From NCBI GenBank assembly GCA_016210705.1, contig JACQTR010000086.1:1-14077 (forward strand): a stretch of 14,077 nt of DNA. Reading direction: 5' to 3'. A model generated the notes under the pieces. The model was given only the letters and a program-made list of their open reading frames with translations. It had not been told where the DNA came from and searched no databases. The number at the start of each line of letters is the position of its first letter. The first letter of the stretch is position 1. Position numbers and translations under genes: made by a program. Source of the stretch: Chloroflexota bacterium (GTDB lineage: Bacteria; Chloroflexota; Dehalococcoidia; JACQTR01). This document shows positions 1 to 5,543 of the stretch, piece by piece.

Positions 1-619
1 CTCCCCAATAGTCCACCTCGCGCCGCAGCCCAGCGGCCTTTATTGAAGGAAAGTTTATGGCCAACACGGACGTGGCCAGGGTTCCCAAGGGTAGGTTTAT
101 ATAGAAAATCCAGCGCCAGCCTACGTTATCAGTGATGTAGCCGCCCAGGGGTGGCCCCAGTACGCTAGCCATGGCGAAAGTACCTGCCACTAGTCCTCCC
201 CACTTGCCTCGCTCCGCCGGGGGAAATATGTCGCCGATGATGGCAAAGGCATTGGCCATGACTATGCCTGCCCCTATGCCTTGAAAGGCTCTAAAAAATA
301 TTAATTGCGCCATGTTTTGAGAGGTACCGCATAAAGCAGAGCCAATCATGAAAAGGACAAGGCCAGTTATAAAAAATGGCTTACGTCCGTACATATCAGA
401 GAGTTTGCCAGAGATGGGCAAAGTGATAGTGGAGGTCAACATGAAGGCGGTGAACACCCAGCTATAATGGCTCAGCCCGCCCAGACTGGCCACGACGCGA
501 GGCAGCGCCGTACTGACCACGGTTTGATCCATGGCCGTGAATAACATCGATAGCATAACGCTAGCCATGAGCGCAACCTTTTTACGCCGGCTTATTTGAC
601 TTATCATCACAGCACTCAT
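1..619 (-). CDS. DHA2-family MFS drug efflux transporter (C-terminus outside window)
   Basis: This is a proton-driven multidrug exporter of the inner membrane, in the EmrB/QacA (14-TM, DHA2) branch of the major facilitator superfamily. I translated 206 codons with no stop up to the left edge. Visible MFS motifs are AMDQTVVSTALP (residues 29-40, motif D1), GKLSDMYGRK (71-80, motif A), RAFQGIGAG (110-118, motif B) and the antiporter motif C stretch ending GPPLGG (about 146-160). The fragment ends in VDYWG, which resembles the segment after TM6 in DHA2 pumps. The start ATG (617-619) overlaps the TGA of the MarR gene by 4 bp (ATGA), so translation is probably coupled and the pump shares the MarR promoter. 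The substrate cannot be read from the sequence. The gene is cut only by the window edge. Confidence 0.93.
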   Translation of the reverse strand, partial: MSAVMISQISRRKKVALMASVMLSMLFTAMDQTVVSTALPRVVASLGGLSHYSWVFTAFMLTSTITLPISGKLSDMYGRKPFFITGLVLFMIGSALCGTSQNMAQLIFFRAFQGIGAGIVMANAFAIIGDIFPPAERGKWGGLVAGTFAMASVLGPPLGGYITDNVGWRWIFYINLPLGTLATSVLAINFPSIKAAGLRREVDYWG

Positions 620-1089
620 CGGGGATCGTCCTTCTGGCTCTCTTCATCAACTTGGGATTCCTCCACGGCTTCAACAAAGGCTTCTAGAGATTCTACTAAA
701 GTCTGTCTCTGTTGGGGGTTCATCCTACTCAAAGTCTCAGCCAAATGGTTTGCTACTTCCTTTTGGCATTGGTTAAAGGCTTGCTTACCCTGATCTGTTA
801 TGCGTAGCCAAACTAGGCGACGATCCAGAGGGTCGCTATGACGCTCGGCCAACCCTTTTTTAGTTAAATTATCGGCGATCTCCGTCACCGTAGGCATAGC
901 TACCCTAAACTGTTTAGCCAAGAAACCCACGGAGACGTCAGCTTTGGAGAGAGCTCTCAACATAGCAAATTGAGCCCCTGTTAATTGCAAAGGGGCTGTT
1001 TCCCTTCTTAGTTCAGCACCGAGGTGACTTATGGTGGAGAGCAAGGCCGCCAATAACCGACGCGCTAGTAACTGACTAGAAGGCAACAT
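616..1089 (-). CDS. MarR-family transcriptional regulator
   Basis: This is a 157-residue winged-helix repressor of the MarR family, normal in length. It shows the N-terminal dimerisation helix, the helix-turn-helix around residues 53-79 (SVGFLAKQF then VAMPTVTEIADNLTKKG), and the wing with the family signature DPLDRRLVWLRITDQG (86-101, D89/R90/R91). It is the first gene of a two-gene leftward unit and its stop overlaps the start of the DHA2 efflux pump, a classic arrangement in which the regulator represses itself and the pump until a ligand binds. The start ATG has no convincing Shine-Dalgarno sequence. A strong promoter and an 8+8 bp palindrome lie about 55-75 bp upstream. The ligand is unknown. 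Confidence 0.93.
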   Translation of the reverse strand: MLPSSQLLARRLLAALLSTISHLGAELRRETAPLQLTGAQFAMLRALSKADVSVGFLAKQFRVAMPTVTEIADNLTKKGLAERHSDPLDRRLVWLRITDQGKQAFNQCQKEVANHLAETLSRMNPQQRQTLVESLEAFVEAVEESQVDEESQKDDPR

Positions 1090-1119
1090 ATTTAGGTAAT
1101 CTAATAATGAGCTTAACTA

Positions 1120-1149
1120 AGCATACTAAAAAGGTTTTGTCTTTGTCAA
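1120..1149 (-). promoter_or_regulatory. sigma70-type promoter of the marR-efflux operon
   Basis: Read on the minus strand, a perfect TTGACA -35 box (1149-1144) is followed, after 18 bp, by TATGCT (1125-1120) as a -10 box with 4 of 6 consensus matches. It lies about 30 bp upstream of the MarR start codon. The -35 box falls inside the palindrome at 1143-1161, the geometry expected for MarR autorepression. The boxes are read by eye. Confidence 0.5.
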
Positions 1150-1161
1150 GAAGCTTGACAA
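1143..1161. promoter_or_regulatory. MarR operator-like palindrome
   Basis: TTGTCAAG at 1143-1150 and CTTGACAA at 1154-1161 are perfect 8-bp inverted repeats separated by 3 bp. The size and symmetry fit a site for a dimeric winged-helix repressor, and the palindrome covers the -35 hexamer of the marR promoter. Binding by this particular MarR protein is an inference from position. Confidence 0.55.
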
Positions 1162-1213
1162 GAATGGCGATTTGGTTTTACAGTACATTAGTTCGACAAA
1201 GGGGGTTTATTAC

Positions 1214-1330
1214 ATGGTATCCAAGCGGACCGGCATCGCCCAATTGCCCCTCCATTACGGGCGGGCTCCCCGATGGCTTTTTGAGCACATGGTGAAGCTG
1301 GGGCGACTCAATGACCTGCTGGCACAGTAA
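1214..1330 (+). pseudogene. N-terminal stub of a DUF763 protein
   Basis: A 38-codon reading frame starts at ATG 1214 behind AAAGGGGG (1198-1205, 8-nt spacing) and ends with TAA at 1328-1330. Its first residues, with KRTGIAQLPLHYGRAPRWLF followed by EHMVKL, match from memory the conserved N-terminus of DUF763 proteins, which are normally several hundred residues long. After about residue 31 the sequence leaves the family pattern and reads LNDLLAQ-stop, so the rest of the gene has been lost, or the start has been joined to the end by an internal deletion. The good ribosome-binding site means a short peptide may still be made, but a functional product is unlikely. DUF763 has no established function. 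Confidence 0.55.
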
Positions 1331-1357
1331 AACGTTTTTAGGAAAGGGAGAAAACTA

Positions 1358-1651
1358 ATGGGGGACGACTATCGGGAAGCCCACGAACGGCATCATGCCG
1401 ATCACGTTGTGAACATGGCCCATAAAAGCATACTTCTGTTGGTGTTGTTATCTTTGTTTTTTTGGCCAGGGGCCTGGTGGTACGTGGGAGGTTGTGCATG
1501 AGGCATAGCCGGCTTCGTAATAGTCTTGGGCCTGATTTTGCTGAATCCCGGTTTGGGGTTCCTTGCGGGAATTCTCTTCCCTGTCGGGGGTTTGGTGGTG
1601 GGCTGGATGCAAATAAGCGAGGCGAGACGCCTTTTGGGAGGCGAGCCATGA
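1358..1651 (+). pseudogene. small membrane-protein ORF interrupted by an in-frame TGA
   Basis: ATG 1358, behind GGAAAGGGAG, opens a 47-codon frame. It has a charged His-rich N-terminus (MGDDYREAHERHHADHVV) and one hydrophobic segment, and ends at TGA 1499-1501. The same frame continues after the TGA for 49 more hydrophobic codons (for example FVIVLGLILL and FLAGILFPVGGLVVGW), to a second TGA at 1649-1651. Read through, this is a protein of about 97 residues with two or three membrane helices. The simplest reading is a nonsense mutation, perhaps TGG to TGA. Alternatively there were two coupled genes: GGGAGG (1486-1491) precedes ATG 1498, but that ATG is out of frame with the hydrophobic half, so an indel would be needed. 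The final TGA overlaps the ATG of the next short frame (ATGA). No family was recognised. Confidence 0.45.
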
Positions 1652-1683
1652 TCCGTTTTCTGTACCGCTTGGCCTCGGTTCTG
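1636..1683 (+). repeat. direct repeat copy 1 upstream of the methyltransferase
   Basis: This 48-bp stretch, covering a GGGAGG ribosome-binding site and the first 12 codons of MIRFLYRLASVL, is nearly the same as 3364-3412. The 36 coding bases differ at only two positions, both synonymous, and the upstream leader also aligns with a 1-bp gap. The two copies bracket the methyltransferase gene in the same orientation. Confidence 0.85.
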
Positions 1684-1698
1684 GAGGAAAGGGCATGA
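1648..1698 (+). pseudogene. truncated 5' copy of the small basic-protein gene
   Basis: This 16-codon frame (MIRFLYRLASVLEERA) shares its first 12 residues with the intact 48-residue protein at 3377-3523, then diverges at 1684 into the ribosome-binding region of the methyltransferase. Its TGA (1696-1698) overlaps the methyltransferase ATG in an ATGA. It is probably the leftover 5' end of a small gene into which the methyltransferase was inserted or beside which it was duplicated. It may now work only as a translational leader for the methyltransferase. Confidence 0.6.
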
Positions 1699-3350
1699 CC
1701 CACGGCGGCTGGAGAAACCAGCTCTACTTCGGGGACAACCTGGACATTCTGCGGGAGCACGTGGCTTCGGAGAGTGTTGACCTGATATACCTTGACCCGC
1801 CCTTCAACTCCAACGCCACCTACAACGTGCTGTTTCAAGAGAAAAGCGGCGAAAAGTCAGCAGCGCAGATCACCGCCTTTGATGATACCTGGCACTGGGG
1901 CATGGAGTCCGAGTATGCCTACCAAGAGTTAGTGAAGGAAAGCCCCCGGAAACTTGCCGACCTGATGCAAGCTCTCCGTATGTTCTTGGGCCAGAACGAT
2001 ATGATGGCCTACCTGACCATGATGGCGCAGCGGATGGTAGAGCTGCACCGGGTACTGAAGCCAACGGGAAGCATTTACCTGCACTGCGACCCTACGGCTA
2101 GCCATTACCTGAAGCTGCTAATTGACGCAGTTTTCGGATACAAAAACTTCCGAAACGAAATCGTGTGGAGAAGATCATTTGCTCATGGAGACGCAAAACA
2201 GGGGGCGAAGCACTTTGGCCGATGTACGGATTCCTTGCTTTTCTACGTCAAGGCCGATATGGCGATTTGGAACCCACAATATGCTCCCTATTCCGAGGAA
2301 GCACTGAAACGGGACTATAAGTACACTGAAGAAGGAACTAGACGAGTTTATCGATTGGCTCCTGTGGACGGCCCTGGCGGTGCCAGCAAAGGGAACCCAT
2401 ATTATGATTTCCTTGGAGTCAAAGGATATTGGCGTTTCACACAGGAGAAAATGCAGAAGTTGTACGACGAAGGCCGCATAGTGAGATCTTCGACGGGCAA
2501 ATCGCTAAGTCAGAAAATGTATCTGGACGAAGCGAAAGGTCGACCTGTTGATAACCTATGGGATGACATTAACAGGATTTCACCAACTTCGTCTGAGCGT
2601 CTGGGCTACCCTACTCAGAAGCCTGAAGCCCTATTAGAGCGCATCATTTCAGCCAGCAGCTATGAAGGCGACTTGGTGCTGGACCCCTTCTGCGGCTGCG
2701 GTACGGCTATTGCCGTTGCTGAGCGTCTACACCGTCGCTGGATTGGCATAGATATTACCCACCTGGCTATTACCCTTATGCGGCATCGTTTAAACAACGC
2801 CTTTGGGAATGAGCTATCACCATATGAAATCATCGGTGACCCCAAAGACCTGGAAAGCGCCAGGACACTTGCCCAAGAGAGCGAACATTCCGGTAGGTAT
2901 CAATTCGAGACGTGGGCAACCGGCTTAGTTGATGCCTTTCCCTTGCATAGCAAGAAGAAAGGCGCGGATAGGGGCATTGATGGCCATGTTAACTTCTTTG
3001 ATGATAACTCCGGCAATGCCAAGACCATAATCGTACAGGTTAAGAGCGGCCATGTCAGTGCCAGTCATATCAGAGACCTCAAAGGCGTTCTGGAGCGCGA
3101 GAAAGCACAGATTGGCATTTACATCACGCTTGAAGAACCAACTAAGCCCATGCTACAGGAAGCCAGCGCCGGGGGATTCTACGAGCCGGAGCACTTCCCG
3201 GGGCACCAGTATCCCCGGATACAGATACTCACCATTCGGGAGTTGCTGGGGGGCAAAGAGGCCCAGTACCCCCGCATGGCACCGCCCGCCACCTTTAAGC
3301 GGGCCCAGCGGCACCGTAAAAGCATAGAAGACCAGCAACGCCTAGTGTAA
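1695..3350 (+). CDS. site-specific DNA methyltransferase fused to an Mrr-like PD-(D/E)XK domain
   Basis: This 551-residue protein is predicted to methylate DNA on an exocyclic amino group using S-adenosylmethionine. The catalytic DPPF (residues 34-37, motif IV) comes first and the AdoMet-binding DPFCGCGT (330-337, motif I) later, preceded by YPTQKP. This is the beta-class order seen in type III Mod-like and many solitary N6-adenine/N4-cytosine enzymes. The stretch between them, about 140-300, probably holds the target-recognition domain. About 150 C-terminal residues form a second domain with GADRGIDG (D425, D429) and IIVQVKSG (Q448, K450). This matches the D...(E/Q)xK core of Mrr-like restriction nucleases, so methylation and cleavage could lie in one chain. 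GGAGG (1683-1687) is 7 nt from the ATG. No separate restriction or specificity subunit is nearby. The enzymatic class is well supported; nuclease activity is inferred. Confidence 0.9.
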   Translation: MTHGGWRNQLYFGDNLDILREHVASESVDLIYLDPPFNSNATYNVLFQEKSGEKSAAQITAFDDTWHWGMESEYAYQELVKESPRKLADLMQALRMFLGQNDMMAYLTMMAQRMVELHRVLKPTGSIYLHCDPTASHYLKLLIDAVFGYKNFRNEIVWRRSFAHGDAKQGAKHFGRCTDSLLFYVKADMAIWNPQYAPYSEEALKRDYKYTEEGTRRVYRLAPVDGPGGASKGNPYYDFLGVKGYWRFTQEKMQKLYDEGRIVRSSTGKSLSQKMYLDEAKGRPVDNLWDDINRISPTSSERLGYPTQKPEALLERIISASSYEGDLVLDPFCGCGTAIAVAERLHRRWIGIDITHLAITLMRHRLNNAFGNELSPYEIIGDPKDLESARTLAQESEHSGRYQFETWATGLVDAFPLHSKKKGADRGIDGHVNFFDDNSGNAKTIIVQVKSGHVSASHIRDLKGVLEREKAQIGIYITLEEPTKPMLQEASAGGFYEPEHFPGHQYPRIQILTIRELLGGKEAQYPRMAPPATFKRAQRHRKSIEDQQRLV

Positions 3351-3363
3351 AGGGGGAAGACAA

Positions 3364-3412
3364 GGGAGGTGAAGCTATGATCCGTTTCCTGTACCGATTG
3401 GCCTCGGTTCTG
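3364..3412 (+). repeat. direct repeat copy 2 downstream of the methyltransferase
   Basis: This is the second copy of the repeat at 1636-1683. It contains the GGGAGG ribosome-binding site and the first 12 codons of the intact small basic-protein gene. Only two synonymous changes separate the coding parts of the two copies. Confidence 0.85.
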
Positions 3413-3523
3413 CTCATGGTTAAGGTCTTTTCCTCAGGCAAGCCCCAGCGGATCGGCAGCTATCTCATCCGCCGCCAAAGCCATAAGGCTATCGGCAAGG
3501 GCCTGCGGCGATGGCTAAAGTAG
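3377..3523 (+). CDS. small basic hypothetical protein
   Basis: This 48-residue protein starts at ATG 3377 behind a strong GGGAGG and ends at TAG 3521-3523. It has a hydrophobic N-terminus (MIRFLYRLASVLLMVKVF) and a very basic C-terminal half rich in Arg and Lys (GKPQRIGSYLIRR, then GKGLRRWLK). Small proteins of this build, with a hydrophobic start followed by an Arg-rich tail, are often found in mobile elements and phages. I recall the pattern but cannot name a family. It is the intact partner of the truncated copy at 1648-1698. It lies 26 bp downstream of the methyltransferase on the same strand, so co-transcription is likely. Confidence 0.6.
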   Translation: MIRFLYRLASVLLMVKVFSSGKPQRIGSYLIRRQSHKAIGKGLRRWLK

Positions 3524-3624
3524 GGGGGTTTGTGAAAGAGGCTAGGGAAAGTTTATGATGGTTGTCAAAAACCTGGCTTTGGCTCACCAGAGGGCCAAAA
3601 AGGGCCTTTTCGCCTCGTAAAAAG

Positions 3625-3689
3625 TGGCGCGCCCGGAGGGATTCGAACGCCCGACACGCGGTTTAGGAAACCGCTGCTCTATCCTAGCT
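3625..3689 (-). pseudogene. tRNA-Arg(CCT) 3' fragment
   Basis: Read on the minus strand, this region has an anticodon arm with loop TTCCTAA (anticodon CCT), a 5-nt variable region, a T-loop TTCGAAT, the acceptor 3' strand CGGGCGC and an encoded GCCA end (3628-3625). From T-loop to D-loop (3643-3686) it is identical to the intact tRNA-Arg at 5544-5621. The 5' D-stem strand reads GCGA instead of GCTC, and the 5' acceptor strand needed to pair with CGGGCGC is absent, replaced by fpg coding sequence. The T-stem GGGCG/CCCTC also has a C-C mismatch. It cannot fold as a full tRNA and is probably non-functional. Confidence 0.75.
3643..3686. repeat. 44-bp perfect direct repeat, left copy
   Basis: This segment is identical over 44 bases to 5562-5605 in the same orientation. 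It covers the inner part of tRNA-Arg(CCT), from T-loop to D-loop. It marks the left edge of a segment of about 1.9 kb carrying the FTR-like, thioredoxin-like and hydrolase genes. Confidence 0.85.
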
Positions 3690-3799
3690 TCGCCCACGGG
3701 GGCAAGGACGGCCACCCCTATCCCCGCTGCGGCACCACCATATCCCAGGTGCGGGCCAACCAGCGCTTGACCAACTTTTGCCGGCGCTGCCAGAGCTAA
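3689..3799 (+). pseudogene. fpg: C-terminal zinc-finger remnant of formamidopyrimidine-DNA glycosylase
   Basis: About 36 codons ending at TAA 3797-3799 encode the C-terminal zinc finger of Fpg/MutM, the glycosylase that removes oxidised purines. GHPYPRCGTTI corresponds to the usual GxPCPRCGTxI, and RLTNFCRRCQS to the terminal CxxCQ. The first zinc-binding Cys is Tyr (TAT), leaving three of four ligands. Nothing of the N-terminal catalytic domain is present, because the frame runs straight into the tRNA-Arg fragment at about 3687. This is a clear gene remnant, and its broken edge coincides with the edge of the tRNA fragment. Confidence 0.7.
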
Positions 3800-3802
3800 G
3801 GC

Positions 3803-4579
3803 CTAGCCCTCTTTCAAAAAGGCCAGCATCTCTTTCACGAAGGCTTGGGGGGCATCGATCTGGGGGAGGTGGCCCGCATCCTCGATGAGGGCCACCTGTG
3901 AGCCTTTGATGCCCTGGTGGAGAACCTCCGCTTTATCGGACAGCAAATCTTGGTCTCCCCAGATAAGCAATGTAGGACAGCGAACTTGGGCCAGGCTGGG
4001 CACGAGGTTGTAATCGGTAACTGCCACCAAGGAACTCCAAATCCATCTACCAGCCTTGGCCCGACATTGGGTCGCCCAGTCTAAAAGCTCCTGGCTAGGA
4101 TGGCGGTAGGTGAGAGATATGTTATCCATGGTAATAGGCAGAGGCAAACGCTGGGCGTCGAAGTTTCCTGACGATAGGGTCAGCCTTTCTTTTCTTTCGG
4201 CCTCGGTTTCCCAGCCGGGGCAGCCCACCAGGATCATCTTCTCTACCCTTTCGGCGTAAGTGGCCGCCAGGTGAAGGGCGATCACGGCCCCAATGGAGTT
4301 ACCTATGAGAGTGGCCTTGTCCAGGTTTAAAGCGGTCATGAAAGTGACCGCGCTATCGGCGTAATCGGCGATGGAATAGTCTCGCCGAGGCTTATCCGAA
4401 TCGCCGTGGCCCATCATATCCATGGCATAGAGGCTGAAACTTTGGGCTAGAGATTCCCAAACGTGACGCCAGGCTTCGGCCGAGGTGCCCACACTGTGAA
4501 GGAGAACTAAAGAGGGGCCGTTGCCTCCTTTAAGGCAATGTATAGCGCCGTCCTGGGTTGGGATAAAGGCTTCTTTCAT
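3803..4579 (-). CDS. alpha/beta-fold hydrolase
   Basis: This 258-residue alpha/beta hydrolase resembles the meta-cleavage-product hydrolase/esterase group. The catalytic triad is readable: nucleophile Ser95 in GNSIG (93-97), Asp211 in LLIWGDQDLL, and His237 in DAGHLPQ. The oxyanion turn reads LLHSVG (26-31), with Ser replacing the more usual second Gly of HGxG. DMMGHGDSDKP (54-64) is the typical DxxGxGxS segment, and the lid lies at about 120-190. It is the last gene of a three-gene leftward unit, 12 bp after the thioredoxin-like gene. It has no strong ribosome-binding site, so coupling is likely. The substrate is unknown. Its stop lies 3 bp from that of the convergent fpg remnant. Confidence 0.9.
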   Translation of the reverse strand: MKEAFIPTQDGAIHCLKGGNGPSLVLLHSVGTSAEAWRHVWESLAQSFSLYAMDMMGHGDSDKPRRDYSIADYADSAVTFMTALNLDKATLIGNSIGAVIALHLAATYAERVEKMILVGCPGWETEAERKERLTLSSGNFDAQRLPLPITMDNISLTYRHPSQELLDWATQCRAKAGRWIWSSLVAVTDYNLVPSLAQVRCPTLLIWGDQDLLSDKAEVLHQGIKGSQVALIEDAGHLPQIDAPQAFVKEMLAFLKEG

Positions 4580-4591
4580 CTTGGCAACATA

Positions 4592-5152
4592 TTAGCTAGA
4601 AAGGAGCTTCCGAAGCTCCTTCACGGTCTCCTGTCGCCAATTGTCCCATGCTGCCGCTGTCTTTTTTCTGAGTTCCGCTCTTGCTTCTTCTTGGGAAAGG
4701 TTGGTTTTGGCCAGTTCCTCCCTGACCTCGTTCATGTACTTGGTGGCGATGGCCGGCCGCTCTATCCAGTGGCCCAGAGGCTGCCAATTTCGGTCGAAGA
4801 AGGCGAAGACAGGGATAGACATAAATTGGCCTTGATTGAGATATTGGTTCATGATGTCCATGTTCTTGTCGCGAGGGAAAACTCTCAACTCCATGCCAGC
4901 TCGGTCGGCTATCCTGGCTATGATGGGTAGACCTCTCTGTACATCTGGGCACCAGTCCTCGCCCAAGACCAGGACCTTGATTGGGCCCAATCTTTGGTTT
5001 AATTGGGCGAAAAAGGCCTCATCTTCTGGGTTGCATGTGAACTCGCGGTCGTTGCGCTCGAAATGTTCCCGGTTGGCCTCCAGTTGAGCTAAATACTGGG
5101 CGTAGGTCAGACCCTGAGCGAAACGCTGGGCGCTAACTACCTTTTCTACCAT
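4592..5152 (-). CDS. thioredoxin-fold family protein, single active-site cysteine
   Basis: This 186-residue cytosolic protein has a thioredoxin-like core. It most resembles the thioredoxin_9-type families, which have a helical N-terminal extension of about 55 residues. The active site is EDWCPDVQRGLP (65-76), with Cys68 followed by Val71 where CxxC thioredoxins have the resolving Cys. SIPVF (112-116) gives the cis-proline loop at Pro114. The only other cysteine is Cys40, so this is a monothiol protein or one that uses Cys40 to resolve. The C-terminal 40 residues are a charged helix. The gene starts 2 bp after the stop of the FTR-like gene, and AAAGGGG in the end of that gene serves as its ribosome-binding site. 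The pairing suggests a joint redox role, but the partner is unproven. Confidence 0.85.
   Translation of the reverse strand: MVEKVVSAQRFAQGLTYAQYLAQLEANREHFERNDREFTCNPEDEAFFAQLNQRLGPIKVLVLGEDWCPDVQRGLPIIARIADRAGMELRVFPRDKNMDIMNQYLNQGQFMSIPVFAFFDRNWQPLGHWIERPAIATKYMNEVREELAKTNLSQEEARAELRKKTAAAWDNWRQETVKELRKLLSS
4601..4621. repeat. 21-bp perfect palindrome near the 3' end of the thioredoxin-like gene
   Basis: AAGGAGCTTC (4601-4610) and GAAGCTCCTT (4612-4621) are perfect 10-bp inverted arms around a single base. The palindrome lies inside the last codons of the thioredoxin-like gene, in a Lys/Glu/Leu-rich helix. In RNA it would form a stem with a 3-nt loop, just before the hydrolase start, and could tune expression between the two genes. 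It may also be chance, because GAG CTT CGG AAG CTC is ordinary coding for ELRKL. Confidence 0.6.
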
Positions 5153-5154
5153 TG

Positions 5155-5448
5155 TTAACCCCTTTCATCATTATTAGGCCGATTTATGAGTTGACAGAAA
5201 CAAGCCCCCAGGACGTCTACTAAGCCGTCCTTTACAGGCTTGCAGACGCACACTGTTTCTGGAGTCTTTCCGGGTTGGCAAGGGCAATAGTAATCCCCCA
5301 TAAGGCGTCGCATTTGGACGAGGTCGCCTATAAGTTGGCTCTGGCTGGGGGAAAGTTCATAGCCGCGCTCCACGCAAAACTCTTCCAGTCGCTTGGCGAT
5401 CTCTTCTCGAAAGGCTTTTCCTTGTTCTGATTCGTTGTCGAAGGACAT
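5155..5448 (-). CDS. ferredoxin-thioredoxin reductase catalytic-chain-like protein
   Basis: This 97-residue protein has the six-cysteine pattern of ferredoxin:thioredoxin reductase catalytic chains: CPC at 55-57, CVC at 67-69 and CFC at 83-85, with an extra Cys25. In the family these Cys ligate a 4Fe-4S cluster and form the adjacent redox disulfide that passes electrons from ferredoxin to thioredoxin. Spacing between the motifs differs from the plant enzyme (9 and 13 residues here, against about 16 and 8) and CHC is CFC, as in divergent prokaryotic homologues. The next gene encodes a thioredoxin-fold protein, supporting a redox-relay role. No variable (alpha) chain is nearby. The start ATG follows an AT-rich leader with no strong ribosome-binding site. 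Confidence 0.85.
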   Translation of the reverse strand: MSFDNESEQGKAFREEIAKRLEEFCVERGYELSPSQSQLIGDLVQMRRLMGDYYCPCQPGKTPETVCVCKPVKDGLVDVLGACFCQLINRPNNDERG

Positions 5449-5543
5449 TATAAGCTTGGACTCCAGTTTATAATATTAAAATGGCTAGAGCAAAGCGGCG
5501 TGCTAAGCAATAAGCTTATTTTTTCATGATATCACAGCTCATT

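Noticed and set aside
1499..1501. Alternative genetic code or selenocysteine at the in-frame TGA
   Set aside because: TGA serves as the ordinary stop of several neighbouring genes, and no convincing SECIS-like stem-loop follows; a mutation is simpler.
1462..1698. 78-residue + frame running into MIRFLYRLASVLEERA
   Set aside because: Its upstream part is antisense-like, low-quality sequence in a different frame from the clear hydrophobic helices. Only the last 16 codons are credible, and they have their own ATG and ribosome-binding site.
1338..1838. 166-residue open frame on the minus strand across the small ORFs and methyltransferase start
   Set aside because: It is Pro/Arg/Ser-rich with no recognisable domain, lies antisense to better-supported frames and has no ribosome-binding site. 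Treated as a shadow frame.
3592..3610. GGCC-loop-GGCC-TTTT as a terminator for the methyltransferase unit
   Set aside because: The stem is only 4 bp; too weak to annotate.
3554..3619. 21-codon frame MMVVKNLALAHQRAKKGLFAS with a GGGAAAG upstream
   Set aside because: Too short to judge, no similarity recalled, and situated in remnant-rich sequence. It may be residue of a broken gene.
5509..5525. AATAAGCTTATT palindrome followed by T-run
   Set aside because: The T-run follows the palindrome on the + strand, but the nearby genes (tRNA-Arg and the FTR-like gene) are transcribed leftward, and the stem is AT-rich and weak.
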